Part shown: piece by piece, positions 1 through 8,111 of the stretch
Layout of the letters: every line of letters begins with the position of its first letter
Position numbering within the stretch: position 1 is the stretch's first letter
The notes under the pieces: model-generated
What the model was told of the DNA's origin: nothing
The model's input: the letters and a program-made list of their open reading frames with translations, nothing else
Database searches by the model: none
Program-made: the position numbers and the translations under genes
From: Amphibacillus xylanus NBRC 15112
GTDB taxonomy: Bacteria > Bacillota > Bacilli > Bacillales > Amphibacillaceae
NCBI RefSeq assembly: GCF_000307165.1
Contig: NC_018704.1
Coordinates: 1,612,001 to 1,676,000 of the forward strand
Direction: 5' to 3'
Length of the DNA: 64,000 nt

Positions 1-61
1 TAAGAAAACCTCCTTAGTTTCTAATTGTGTACAATATTCTCGTTGTTTAGACTAAATCAAC

Positions 62-350
62 AAATAAAAAAAGTTCCCCCATCCCCAAAAGGGACGAGAG
101 AACTCGCGTTACCACCCTAGTTAGCAATACTTAATAAATAATATATTACTCACTCTTCATCATAACGGGATGCTACCGTCCTAATTTACTTACAGATGTG
201 TTCAAATAGGAAGCTTGAGAATGATCTTCAACTAAGTTCTTTTACTAGGCTTACACCATTTCCTAGCTCGCTTTAAAAAGATTTCATAGCCTACTCTTTC
301 TCGCATTGCCTGTATAATATTAATTCATTAATCATAATTGTTATCTATGA
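62..350 (-). promoter_or_regulatory. T-box leader of ileS (isoleucyl-tRNA synthetase)
   Basis: Read on the minus strand this leader carries the T-box core AGGGTGGTAACGCGAG (near 103-118), which base-pairs with the acceptor end of uncharged tRNA. It is followed by a terminator hairpin (GTTCTCTCGTCCC / GGGGATGGGGGAAC, 72-107) and a T run. Upstream, a Stem I-like region has an AGTA/GAA-rich architecture and a candidate specifier ATC (Ile) within GAAGATCATTC near 217-227. A ribosome binding site (aaggaggttttctta) at the left window edge shows that a gene starts just outside. divIVA is normally followed by ileS in Bacillaceae, so the target is almost certainly ileS; the specifier assignment is by eye. 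Confidence 0.9.
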
Positions 351-356
351 TAATGA

Positions 357-385
357 ATTATATGTAATCATCTTTAATTCGTCAA
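357..385 (-). promoter_or_regulatory. SigA promoter of the ileS T-box transcript
   Basis: On the minus strand a TTGACG -35 box (380-385) is separated by exactly 17 bases from a consensus TATAAT -10 box (357-362). Transcription would start near 350 and read the T-box leader. The -35 hexamer lies inside the downstream arm of the divIVA terminator hairpin, so the two signals share bases. Confidence 0.75.
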
Positions 386-400
386 GTTTTTTTACTTGAC
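381..400 (-). terminator. Terminator after divIVA
   Basis: Stem GTCAAGT / ACTTGAC with an A/T loop lies directly downstream of the divIVA stop. The stem is short and the following T run is poor, so termination is probably partial. Confidence 0.45.
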
Positions 401-404
401 CAAA

Positions 405-902
405 TTAATCACTTTCTTGAATCTGCTCTGTAATTTCATCAGATTGTAACAACTTATCCCAATCATTATTCTCAACTAACTCCAATTGAGCCTCTACAAG
501 CATCTTTAATCTCGTTCGGAATACTTTACCTTGCTTTTTCAATTCCTCAACTTCAATTTCAATTCGACGCGCCTTCTCTAATGCTTCATTAATAATTCGA
601 TCTGCGTTTTTTTCTGCTTCACGAACAATTAAATGTGCTTCTTTCGTTGCATTACCCTTTAATTCTTCTGCTGTCTGTTGAGCAATTAAAATAGATTTAT
701 TTAAAGTTTCCTCAATATTATTGAAGTGTTGTAATTTTTCTTGTAAATCTTCAACTTGTCGCTGAAGTTCTTTCTTTTCACGAATTACAATTTCAAAGTC
801 TTTAATCACTTGATCTAGAAAATCATTTACTTCATCTTGATCATAGCCTCTTAATCCTCTAGTAAACTCTTTATTATGAATATCTAACGGTGTCAATGGC
901 AC
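405..902 (-). CDS. divIVA: DivIVA, pole and septum curvature-sensing scaffold
   Basis: Coiled-coil protein that binds negatively curved membrane at the division site and recruits Min proteins and, in sporulation, chromosome-anchoring factors. The N-terminal lipid-binding domain is clear (PLTPLDIHNKEF, then RGYDQDEVNDFL) and is followed by long heptad-rich helices. I place the start at a GTG (902) preceded by GAGGAGG, giving 165 residues, like the 164 of B. subtilis, and beginning VPLTPLDIHNKEF. A longer in-frame reading to 956 adds residues absent from the family. It is the last gene of the ylm cluster, upstream of ileS. Confidence 0.95.
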   Translation of the reverse strand: MPLTPLDIHNKEFTRGLRGYDQDEVNDFLDQVIKDFEIVIREKKELQRQVEDLQEKLQHFNNIEETLNKSILIAQQTAEELKGNATKEAHLIVREAEKNADRIINEALEKARRIEIEVEELKKQGKVFRTRLKMLVEAQLELVENNDWDKLLQSDEITEQIQESD

Positions 903-991
903 AATGGCCACCTCCTCATTCATTGTATTTCTGTCATTTATGTTTATATTCGACATAAGTAGTCAAACTTCCTGCAAAAAAAATCAATTTA

Positions 992-1774
992 TCAACTTTT
1001 TAATAGAGCATAGGAAATTCGATAATTTTGCTTCTTTGTTAACGTGATAATGTCATTAAATCGACTCCTACCTTTACCACGACAAGATATCATATCACCA
1101 GATTCGACAATGAATGCCGGATCTTCTACAGTTTTAAAATTTACTTTAACATACCCTTTTTTTATCAATTCTAACGCTTGTGTTCTAGAAAATCGGTAAA
1201 TATGTTTAATCATCACATCTAACCGTAGCGAACTGACAGTTGTTTCGTGATTACTCCACTCATCTTTTGAATCGATCGCTTTACTTAATGGTATTGGCTG
1301 AAATTGTACATTAGCATTCTTAATTGAATTAAATTGCGCAATAATAAAGTCACTAATATCCGCACTAACAATGAGTTGAATGATCCCTTGATCTGGATCA
1401 ATTGAAAGATCCCCTAATTTCTTTCGCAGAAGTCCTAATGATAAAAAAGCACCCAAGACATCTCGATGTTCAATCGTTACAAACTTTGCAGGGTATTTCG
1501 TTGTTAGCACACTAATCGGAAAGCTATTACTATCAATTTCTTCATAAAAAGGAGCTAAAATAGCTTGTTTTCGTTCAGCATTTGGAATACCACCAAAAAA
1601 GACTAACTTAAACTGTTCATCTTGTCCAATAATATTTTGAAAAATATATTGCTCTCTTGGATCTAAGAAATCACTATATTTTGTAATATATTGTTTCTCT
1701 ACTTGGTCTTTCCAGCTTAATACTTGATCAATAAACGGTGCTTCATCTTTACGAAAGTGTTGATAAATTCCCAT
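992..1774 (-). CDS. ylmH: YlmH, S4-domain RNA-binding protein
   Basis: 260-residue protein of the YlmH family. The C-terminal part (about residues 180-250) is an S4 RNA-binding fold (SRTQALELIKKGYVKVNF), and the N-terminal part is the YlmH-specific domain. Family members bind ribosomal large-subunit complexes and have been linked to ribosome-associated quality control. It lies between divIVA and ylmG, as in B. subtilis, and starts 10 bases after the ylmG stop, so the two are co-transcribed. Confidence 0.9.
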   Translation of the reverse strand: MGIYQHFRKDEAPFIDQVLSWKDQVEKQYITKYSDFLDPREQYIFQNIIGQDEQFKLVFFGGIPNAERKQAILAPFYEEIDSNSFPISVLTTKYPAKFVTIEHRDVLGAFLSLGLLRKKLGDLSIDPDQGIIQLIVSADISDFIIAQFNSIKNANVQFQPIPLSKAIDSKDEWSNHETTVSSLRLDVMIKHIYRFSRTQALELIKKGYVKVNFKTVEDPAFIVESGDMISCRGKGRSRFNDIITLTKKQNYRISYALLKS

Positions 1775-1784
1775 CTACTTAACC

Positions 1785-2048
1785 TTATCTAAAGAAGCTA
1801 AACAAGACTCTAACGCCTTGTGTAGCGAATTCCAATGTAATAAGTGCTACAACACCTGAAATATCAAGCATACCAAGTGGTGGAATGATCTTTCTAAATG
1901 GCTCTAAGTATGGTTCGACAATGTTTTTTAAAAATTGACCAATAGAAGATTCTCGAGCACCAGGAAACCAAGACATTAAAATATAAATAATGACCGCAAA
2001 TTGATATAAATTAACCAATCTTAATACTAGCAATTCTAAATAATCCAT
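1785..2048 (-). CDS. ylmG: YlmG, YggT-family membrane protein
   Basis: 87-residue integral membrane protein with two hydrophobic segments (about residues 8-28 and 62-84) flanking the conserved loop [15 protein letters not shown]...[12 protein letters not shown] typical of the YggT family. Relatives are linked to division-site and membrane organisation; the molecular role is unclear. It sits between sepF and ylmH. Confidence 0.9.
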   Translation of the reverse strand: MDYLELLVLRLVNLYQFAVIIYILMSWFPGARESSIGQFLKNIVEPYLEPFRKIIPPLGMLDISGVVALITLEFATQGVRVLFSFFR

Positions 2049-2061
2049 TTATTTACCACCT

Positions 2062-2499
2062 TTAATTCCACTCATCGTCTTCAATCATTTGAGTTATATT
2101 ACCAGTTATCTCTACATTATCTGGTGTACACAAAAACGTATGTGGACCCAGCTTTTGAATATCGCCTGATACTGCATAAACTGTTCCACTAAGAAAATCG
2201 ACAATTCGCTTTGCTTGCTCGTAGTCGACCCGTTGTAGGTTGATAACAACTGAACGTCTGTTTACAATATGATCTGCAATTTCTTGTGTTTCATCGTAAG
2301 ATCTAGGTTCAGAAAGGACAACTTTAATTTGTGGTTGGACAGATTGCAGACTAACAACATTCTTCCTATCTTTCTTTTCGTATTTTTCACTTCGGGTTAA
2401 TTGTTCCTCAGGTTCACTTGGTCGATAAGGTTGATATTCTTCATAATATTCTTCATCTTCAACTGAGAACAAAGTGCGAAACTTGTTTTTAATACTCAT
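2062..2499 (-). CDS. sepF: SepF, FtsZ-bundling membrane anchor
   Basis: Cytoplasmic division protein that tethers FtsZ filaments to the membrane and forms rings. The start at 2499 ([11 protein letters not shown], an amphipathic membrane-targeting helix) is preceded by AGGTGATAATA and gives 145 residues. After an acidic, tyrosine-rich linker ([12 protein letters not shown]) comes the compact SepF fold (about residues 60-140; [20 protein letters not shown]). It is part of the ylm operon with ylmE upstream and ylmG downstream. Confidence 0.95.
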   Translation of the reverse strand: MSIKNKFRTLFSVEDEEYYEEYQPYRPSEPEEQLTRSEKYEKKDRKNVVSLQSVQPQIKVVLSEPRSYDETQEIADHIVNRRSVVINLQRVDYEQAKRIVDFLSGTVYAVSGDIQKLGPHTFLCTPDNVEITGNITQMIEDDEWN

Positions 2500-2510
2500 T
2501 ATTATCACCT

Positions 2511-3191
2511 TTACCCTTCTTCATTGACGATCAGTGATCCAATCCGAAGATGTGTAGCGCCTTCTTCAATAGCAATTTGATAGTCATTACTCATCCCCAT
2601 TGAAAGACCTTGACATGGTGCGTGCTCCCACTGTTGATTCATAACTTCATCTCGCAGCGCTCTTAGTTTTTGAAACACAGATCGGATTATTGCCTCATCC
2701 TTTGTATGAGGAGCCATTGTCATTAATCCAACGACTTTTATCTTGTTGAATGCTTTTAGTTCATCAATAAATTGAATCACTTCTTCAGGCTTTAACCCGT
2801 TTTTTGTTGCTTCACCACTTACATTAACTTGGACAAAGCATTTGATTTCTTTTTCAGCTCGCTTATTAATTTCTTTTGCAATTGATATTCGATCTAAAGC
2901 ATGAAAATAATCAATCTGATTAATCAAACTTTTTACTTTACGTGATTGTAAATTTCCGATAAAGTGCCAAGTTACAGGGTGATCATAGTGAGCAGCTTGC
3001 TTTTCTAATAAGCCTTCTAATCTATTTTCAGCAATATCTGCAACACCTGCATTAACAACTTCTTTTGTTCGTTCTATTGTAACATATTTTGTCACAGCTA
3101 TCAGTGTAATTTCATCTTTTGCTCGACCAGCTTTTTTACAGATTTCTTTTATCTCTTGATTTAGTGCGATAATATTTTCTTCGATTGACAC
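2511..3191 (-). CDS. ylmE: YlmE, YggS/PLPBP-family pyridoxal phosphate homeostasis protein
   Basis: PLP-binding TIM-barrel protein without known enzymatic turnover; family members buffer pyridoxal phosphate and influence amino-acid pools. The PLP-lysine motif TLIAVTKYV, the [10 protein letters not shown] segment and the phosphate-binding [21 protein letters not shown] are all present. I choose a GTG start at 3191 because GGGGGAG lies just upstream and the protein then starts [10 protein letters not shown], giving 226 residues, normal for the family. A longer frame continuing to 3296 overlaps ylmD and has no family homology. Confidence 0.92.
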   Translation of the reverse strand: MSIEENIIALNQEIKEICKKAGRAKDEITLIAVTKYVTIERTKEVVNAGVADIAENRLEGLLEKQAAHYDHPVTWHFIGNLQSRKVKSLINQIDYFHALDRISIAKEINKRAEKEIKCFVQVNVSGEATKNGLKPEEVIQFIDELKAFNKIKVVGLMTMAPHTKDEAIIRSVFQKLRALRDEVMNQQWEHAPCQGLSMGMSNDYQIAIEEGATHLRIGSLIVNEEG

Positions 3192-3216
3192 ATTACTCCC
3201 CCTTATGCAATACCAA

Positions 3217-4029
3217 TTACGATAATCCGATAAATCCAAGCATTCTTCCAGTCTTACCTTGATCACGTCGATGTGAATAAAAGTAATCTTGTTCAAACGT
3301 ACATTGTTGTGAAATGGTGATCTGCTCTGGCTTAATCGCTTGATCGATTAACATTAGATAATTTAACTTTTTAAGATCTAATAAATATTGATCTTCAACA
3401 TGATCTAGCTTTACACATACGTGTTCTATGTATTGTTGTGGAATTTGATCAATTACGAGATGATTTACTTGATAATGTTGAGGCCCGATCGAAGGACCAA
3501 TTGCAACGTGGATACGATTAGACAAAACGCCTTCTTGATTAAGTCTTTTCACCATTTCTTTTGCTATTCCAGAAACAGTGCCTTTCCAACCCGCATGTGC
3601 AATACCTATCCAGCCGCTGGATGGATCATAAAAATATAACGGTACGCAATCAGCAAAAAAAGCACATAACAATACATTTCGTTTATTCGTTATTATACCA
3701 TCAACATTAGCAATTGCAGGTATGTCTGGTGTTGAACCAGCACCTACATATGCTGAATCTGATTTGACTGTTTCAACATTTGCACCATGAACTTGTTCAC
3801 CTAAAATCCAATGATCTAATGAGAAACCAAGTTGATTAGCTAAGATTTTTCGATTATTTATGACATCTTGCGGATTATCATTAACATGAAAAGCCAGATT
3901 TAATGACTCATATGGATGTGAGCTTGTCCCCCCATGACGTGTCGTTATTCCTGCCGTTAAATTTGGAAATTGTTTTTTCCACGTTTTGATTACTTGATAA
4001 GTCGGATGTTCTTGCTGAAAATGGTCCAC
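3217..4029 (-). CDS. ylmD: YlmD, PgeF/YfiH (laccase-domain) family protein
   Basis: Multicopper-oxidase-like domain protein of the YfiH/PgeF family. Relatives correct mis-incorporated L-serine in peptidoglycan precursors (UDP-MurNAc-L-Ser amidase activity) and have been described as purine nucleosidases. Diagnostic motifs: TTRHGGTSS, GEQVHGANV, CAFFADCVPL, GIAHAGWKGTV and the C-terminal YSHRRDQGKTGRMLGFI. The zinc ligands (His in QVHG, Cys in ADCVP, His in AHAGW) are intact. A GTG at 4029 after GAGGTG is my preferred start (270 residues); TTG or ATG starts up to 4098 are also open. Confidence 0.9.
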   Translation of the reverse strand: MDHFQQEHPTYQVIKTWKKQFPNLTAGITTRHGGTSSHPYESLNLAFHVNDNPQDVINNRKILANQLGFSLDHWILGEQVHGANVETVKSDSAYVGAGSTPDIPAIANVDGIITNKRNVLLCAFFADCVPLYFYDPSSGWIGIAHAGWKGTVSGIAKEMVKRLNQEGVLSNRIHVAIGPSIGPQHYQVNHLVIDQIPQQYIEHVCVKLDHVEDQYLLDLKKLNYLMLIDQAIKPEQITISQQCTFEQDYFYSHRRDQGKTGRMLGFIGLS

Positions 4030-4188
4030 GGACAACACCTCATTATAAAAATCGGTCAAATATAAATTATCTTTATATTGACCGTTCATTCTTTTCAAAT
4101 TGATAAAATATAATTTTACTGTATTCTAAAGAATAGTTTATCACATTTTGTTAGAAAATTCTCTATTTTAACCCGCTAAAATATACTG

Positions 4189-4416
4189 TTATTTGACCAA
4201 TATAACATCATTGCCTAAAGTAATAATTTTTTCCCACGGTATGATAATCTCATCACGTTTATTAAATAAATGAGCTAAACTCGACCGATTTCCAACGATG
4301 ATATCAGTAATTAACCCAGAATCTACATCAATCTCCAAATCGATAATATAGCCCATCCTAGCACCTGTTTCTACAGAGACAATTTCCTTTGTTTGCAAAT
4401 TTAATAAAGTTTCCAT
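4189..4416 (-). CDS. ylmC: YlmC/YmxH-family PRC-barrel sporulation protein
   Basis: 75-residue protein made of one PRC-barrel (METLLNLQTKEIVSVETGARMGYIIDLEID...LITDIIVG...IIPWEKIITLGNDVILV). This family is restricted largely to spore formers. It stands next to ylmD and the sigma genes, as in B. subtilis. The biochemical role is unknown. ylmA, which lies between sigG and ylmC in B. subtilis, is absent here, and an ISL3-type element occupies the interval. Confidence 0.88.
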   Translation of the reverse strand: METLLNLQTKEIVSVETGARMGYIIDLEIDVDSGLITDIIVGNRSSLAHLFNKRDEIIIPWEKIITLGNDVILVK

Positions 4417-4519
4417 ATCATCACCACCCTATTTAACTATATGACTCATCACCCCTTCACATTACTTTTCTCAATTTAAAAACCGATTGCTAGATGCAAT
4501 CGGCTATTTTATCAATTTA

Positions 4520-5073
4520 GGTTGTACAATATATAACGTTGGTGAGTTTGAAAACTTACTAACGTTATTTTTTTATTTTAAGTATATTTATTTTATAACT
4601 CACGTTATAAACCGCAGTTAGCCGAACCTCCGCGTTCAATGAGGCTGGGACATAAGTAGTCTCACTAAGTAAAAAAATAGTTCTATGTACGAATTTTTCG
4701 TAAATAGAACCATTTTTATTTTTGTGATCGTTTTGGTTGATTGTGTGCTTTGGATTTCCCCCTTAATGATAAACGAGTGAAACCCGAAGAATGGCTCAAC
4801 ATCTATTTTACGTTTTCCGATAGATAGCGCCTGTTTGCTTATTTAACGAGCGCCTATCGAGTGATTTAAACGGCGGGTGTCGACTCCTGCGGGAAAAGAT
4901 CAAGTCAGAAAACCCTTATTGCGACACGGTAGTGGAGCAATAAAAGTTGACGCCTATCCCGCGGAAAGCGAATGTATTTCACCTGGGGTGAACAAGTTGT
5001 ATCTTTATTAAAACTAATATAAATTTATTCTCGACTAATTATATAACCTACCAACACTATTTGACATTGAACC
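4520..5073. mobile_element. Non-autonomous ISL3-type element, copy 1 (554 bp)
   Basis: Bounded by imperfect inverted repeats: left GGTTGTACAATATATAACG and, read inward from the right, GGTTCAATGTCAAATAGTG. It is flanked by an exact 8-bp target duplication TCAATTTA (4512-4519 and 5074-5081); 8 bp is the ISL3-family value. No transposase remains. The interior holds the phrase gaggctgggacataa and a GC-rich palindromic repeat (actcctgcggga ... tcccgcgga, about 4884-4972), both of types common as interspersed repeats in Bacillaceae. The right-hand duplication overlaps the sigG stop codon (5079-5081). Assignment to ISL3 rests on copy 3, which still carries an ISL3 transposase tail. Confidence 0.85.
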
Positions 5074-5078
5074 TCAAT

Positions 5079-5861
5079 TTAACCTTTAAACATTTCCTGA
5101 TTCATTTCTTGGATAGCAGCTTTTTCAAGCCTTGATACTTGAGCTTGAGAGATTCCGATTTCATTTGCTACTTCCATTTGTGTTTGCCCTTGGAAAAAGC
5201 GTTTAGTTAAAATCAACTTTTCACGAGGATTTAATCGTTTGATACCTTCTCTTAGTGATAAATGATCAATCCAATCATCTTCATCGTCTGCATCATCACT
5301 AATCTGATCCATTACATAAATGGGATCACCACCATCATTATAAATGGGTTCAAATAATGATACAGGATCTTGAATAGCATCAAGTGCAAACACAATTTCT
5401 GATTGTTCAACTCCTAATTCCTTGGCAATTTCCTCTGCAGTTGGTTCCTTTAATGTCTTGCTAATTATTCTTTCTCTTGCTTGTAGGGCTTTATATGCAG
5501 TATCTCTTAACGAGCGAGATACTCTAATGGGATTGTTATCTCTTAAGTAGCGACGTATCTCTCCAATAATCATCGGTACAGCATATGTAGAAAATCTAAC
5601 ATTCTGACCGAGATCAAAATTGTCAATTGACTTCATTAATCCAATACAGCCAACTTGAAACAGATCATCACTGTATTCTCCACGATTTTGAAATCGTTGA
5701 ATAATACTTAATACTAATCTTAGATTCCCATTTACTAAAGTTTCTCTTGCTGATCGATCACCTGCTTGTAATTGTCGAAATAATTTCCGCATCTCTTCAT
5801 TCTTGAGGACCGGTAGCTTTGAAGTATCTACACCGCATATTTCTACTTTATGTCTAACCAT
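5079..5861 (-). CDS. sigG: RNA polymerase sigma-G, late forespore sigma factor
   Basis: Directs late forespore transcription (SASP, germination and DNA-protection genes). The sequence is nearly collinear with B. subtilis SigG: RHKVEICGVDTSKLPVLKNE at the start, region 2 DDLFQVGCIGLMKSIDNFDL, STYAVPMIIGEIRRYLRDNN, and the region 4 helix-turn-helix QMEVANEIGISQAQVSRLEK. The ATG at 5861 follows GGGAGGG and gives 260 residues, the same as B. subtilis. A sigma-F-type promoter lies upstream. The stop codon is part of the target duplication of the adjacent mobile element, so coding is intact but native downstream sequence is displaced. Confidence 0.98.
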   Translation of the reverse strand: MVRHKVEICGVDTSKLPVLKNEEMRKLFRQLQAGDRSARETLVNGNLRLVLSIIQRFQNRGEYSDDLFQVGCIGLMKSIDNFDLGQNVRFSTYAVPMIIGEIRRYLRDNNPIRVSRSLRDTAYKALQARERIISKTLKEPTAEEIAKELGVEQSEIVFALDAIQDPVSLFEPIYNDGGDPIYVMDQISDDADDEDDWIDHLSLREGIKRLNPREKLILTKRFFQGQTQMEVANEIGISQAQVSRLEKAAIQEMNQEMFKG

Positions 5862-5897
5862 ATGTGACCCTCCCATGTTGTCCAACTGTACATGGAA

Positions 5898-5928
5898 CAG
5901 TATCACCAATGCTAGACCGTTTTATTCA
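5898..5928 (-). promoter_or_regulatory. Sigma-F-type promoter of sigG
   Basis: On the minus strand TGAATA (5923-5928) and GGTGATACTG (5898-5907) are 15 bases apart. This fits the forespore sigma-F pattern (G/T)TATA-15-GGnnAnAnTA closely and sits where the sigG promoter is known in B. subtilis. It lies about 40 bases upstream of the chosen ATG. Not tested. Confidence 0.6.
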
Positions 5929-6006
5929 GGTAATAATTTCCGAACTCTTCTTTGAATTACATTAAAAAATGCTCTTTTTCTTAGCAATCACTTGATTACT
6001 TTAAGT

Positions 6007-6726
6007 CTAAATCATTTTTTCAAATTCTTTTTGGAGCCGTTTAATAATTTTCTTTTCTAATCTTGATATATAAGATTGTGATATACCTAATAGATCAGCG
6101 ACATCCTTTTGGGTCATTTTCTCTTCCCCTACCAATCCGAATCTGAGCTCCATTATTTGTTTTTCTCTTCCTGTTAACTGATCTAAAGCTTTATTTAGTA
6201 ATTTCCTATCGACTGACGCTTCGATATCACGTTCAATCAAATCTTCTTCAGTTCCTAAAATATCTGATAGTAATAACTCATTTCCATCCCAATCAATATT
6301 TAACGGTTCATCAAACGACACTTCAGACTTTAATTTACTTGTCTTGCGTAAATACATTAAAATTTCGTTTTCAATACAGCGTGATGCATATGTGGCTAGT
6401 TTTATATTTTTATCAATATTAAATGTATTAATTGCTTTGATTAAACCAATCGTTCCTATACTAATTAAATCTTCGATGTTTATTCTTGTGTTTTCAAATT
6501 TCCTTGCGATATAAACGACAAGGCGTAAATTTCGTTCAATTAACATCGCCTTAGCTGCTTTATCACCATTAGGTAATTTCAGTAGTAATTGATATTCTTC
6601 TTCACGAGTAAGTGGAGGTGGTAATGCACTACTTCCACCTATGTAATAGACTTCTTTAGGCTTTATCCCTAATTTTAATCTTAGTTTATAATAGAATACT
6701 CTTAACTCTAACCAAAATTTGTTCAC
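6007..6726 (-). CDS. sigE: RNA polymerase pro-sigma-E, early mother-cell sigma factor
   Basis: 239 residues, the family length. The N-terminal pro-sequence (about residues 1-27, hydrophobic/basic, [20 protein letters not shown]) keeps the factor membrane-bound and inactive until SpoIIGA cleaves it, just before the [13 protein letters not shown] segment. Region 2 ([30 protein letters not shown]) and the region 4 HTH ([20 protein letters not shown]) are complete. It is 24 bases downstream of spoIIGA and co-transcribed with its own protease, as in B. subtilis. Confidence 0.98.
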   Translation of the reverse strand: MNKFWLELRVFYYKLRLKLGIKPKEVYYIGGSSALPPPLTREEEYQLLLKLPNGDKAAKAMLIERNLRLVVYIARKFENTRINIEDLISIGTIGLIKAINTFNIDKNIKLATYASRCIENEILMYLRKTSKLKSEVSFDEPLNIDWDGNELLLSDILGTEEDLIERDIEASVDRKLLNKALDQLTGREKQIMELRFGLVGEEKMTQKDVADLLGISQSYISRLEKKIIKRLQKEFEKMI

Positions 6727-6750
6727 TAAACGACACCCCTTTTAAGATTT

Positions 6751-7665
6751 TCAATTAATTTGAGCTAATTTAAAAAGTTGTGGATTTAACAGACAGTTGT
6801 ACTCCTTTTCAGTAGCTAGCGGTGAGAAACGAAGGCCTATTAAAACATGTTTTGACTGAATGATTTGATTTTGATAGCTAAAGGTAAATTGATCTGGTTT
6901 TAATGCGATCAGCACTCCAGCTTTGTTTGACACGTCTTGATACGGTATCAGCCGAATAAATTTTGCCAGTGGTTGATCTAATGCACTTATATCTAATGTG
7001 TGACTCATTTCCTCAAGTTTTTGATAAACGTCTTCACTGAATATTTGTTTAATTATAATTGGATCAATAATAATAACTGGATTTTTACTAATAGGATCAA
7101 TTAAGTGATTCGCACTATCTAAATAACCGAGTAATGGAATTGTTTTATTTAGGATGATAAGCTCACAATCAAATAGCTGGTCTTCTTGGTAATTAACTAA
7201 TGCTTGCTTGTCCATTGTTTGCTTGGTGAAATACCAACATAGTGGGAAGCCAATGGTAACGAATAGCCAACTAATAGGCGTACCGTATCCTGATGTAATC
7301 GTCAGTAAACTCCCGTTTTCAAATTGAATCGATTGTTGCATGATGAAATGTACACCTAATAAAATTCCCCCGATCGCAAATGAAACAAAGTAAAAGGATA
7401 GCCATGTCTTAAGGAGTTCTATCCACGACTTATGTCTAAATGCAATGACAATAATAAAGATTGAAAAAATGATTTTCCCTAAAGGATAGAGCAGGATACT
7501 ATTTGGAAAAAACACAACGACAAAAACAATCAGTGATGCAAAGACTGAACCTAGAAGTAATCTAATACCACTATTTTTCTTTTTTCTTAAATAACCCGTT
7601 AATCTTAAAATCATTAAATCAATTAAAAAATTGAGCAGCCAGATTGCATCAAGATATAACGTCAC
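6751..7665 (-). CDS. spoIIGA: SpoIIGA, pro-sigma-E processing protease
   Basis: 304 residues: five N-terminal membrane segments (about residues 5-155) and a C-terminal aspartic-protease-like domain. SpoIIGA sits in the septum, is activated by forespore SpoIIR and cleaves pro-sigma-E. The active-site loop, usually DSGN, reads DSAN here (LGYLDSANHLIDPISKNP, near residue 182), a Gly-to-Ala change next to the catalytic Asp. The rest of the domain is intact, so it is probably functional. A start at 7665 follows AAAGGAAAC and reads as GTG. Confidence 0.93.
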   Translation of the reverse strand: MTLYLDAIWLLNFLIDLMILRLTGYLRKKKNSGIRLLLGSVFASLIVFVVVFFPNSILLYPLGKIIFSIFIIVIAFRHKSWIELLKTWLSFYFVSFAIGGILLGVHFIMQQSIQFENGSLLTITSGYGTPISWLFVTIGFPLCWYFTKQTMDKQALVNYQEDQLFDCELIILNKTIPLLGYLDSANHLIDPISKNPVIIIDPIIIKQIFSEDVYQKLEEMSHTLDISALDQPLAKFIRLIPYQDVSNKAGVLIALKPDQFTFSYQNQIIQSKHVLIGLRFSPLATEKEYNCLLNPQLFKLAQIN

Positions 7666-7697
7666 TTTTTGTTTCCTTTCTTTTTTACTCTGACTAT

Positions 7698-7730
7698 ATT
7701 ATAAAAATAATTCTTCAAAAAGTCTGTCAG
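7698..7730 (-). promoter_or_regulatory. Candidate spoIIG promoter with long spacer
   Basis: On the minus strand a CTGACA-like -35 (7725-7730) and a perfect TATAAT -10 (7698-7703) are 21 bases apart. The B. subtilis spoIIG promoter is known for an over-long (22-base) sigma-A spacer bridged by Spo0A. A possible 0A-like sequence (TTTTGTCACC, plus strand, about 7767-7776) lies upstream. The mobile element at 7800 begins about 70 bases upstream of the -35, so this region is retained. Confidence 0.4.
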
Positions 7731-7799
7731 AGCTTGGCAACAATTTTTAGCTTCTTTTAAACGATTTTGTCACCCATACCTAAAAATACTTGTCTTAAT

Positions 7800-8029
7800 G
7801 GTTGTACAATATATAACGTTGGTGAGTTTGAAAACTTACTAACATTATTTTTTTATTTTAAGTATATTTAATTTTATAACTCACGTTATAAACCGCAGTT
7901 AGCTTAAAGCCGTGCCCATGGAAAGCGAAAGTATTTCACCTGTGGTGAACAAGTTGTATCTTTATTAAAACTAAAATAAATTTATTCTTGACTAATTATA
8001 AAACTACCAAAACTATTTGACATTGAACC
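7800..8029. mobile_element. Non-autonomous ISL3-type element, copy 2 (230 bp)
   Basis: Same termini as copy 1 (left GGTTGTACAATATATAACG; right end reads ...TTTGACATTGAACC). Flanked by an exact 8-bp target duplication GTCTTAAT (7792-7799 and 8030-8037). The interior is reduced to about 150 bases: the terminal hairpin-like GTTGGTGAGTTT...ACTTACTAAC segment, a remnant of the palindromic repeat (gccgtgcccatggaaagcg) and the right end. It serves as an uninterrupted reference for copy 3. It lies between the ftsZ terminator and the spoIIG promoter region. Confidence 0.85.
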
Positions 8030-8048
8030 GTCTTAATCATTAAAATGA

Positions 8049-8093
8049 AAAATGGTGTTATCTAGTTCTTGTTGAACTAGATAACACCATTTT
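8049..8093 (-). terminator. Terminator after ftsZ
   Basis: A perfect 20-bp stem (8049-8068 with 8074-8093; core GGTGTTATCTAGTTC) with a 5-base loop lies just downstream of the ftsZ stop, followed on the minus strand by a T-rich run. It separates the division genes from the spoIIG operon. Confidence 0.85.
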
Positions 8094-8111
8094 GGATTGA
8101 ATATTATTTAT

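Noticed and set aside
3421-3639. 72-residue open frame on the plus strand inside ylmD
   Set aside because: Shadow of the ylmD gene; no RBS and no recognisable protein.
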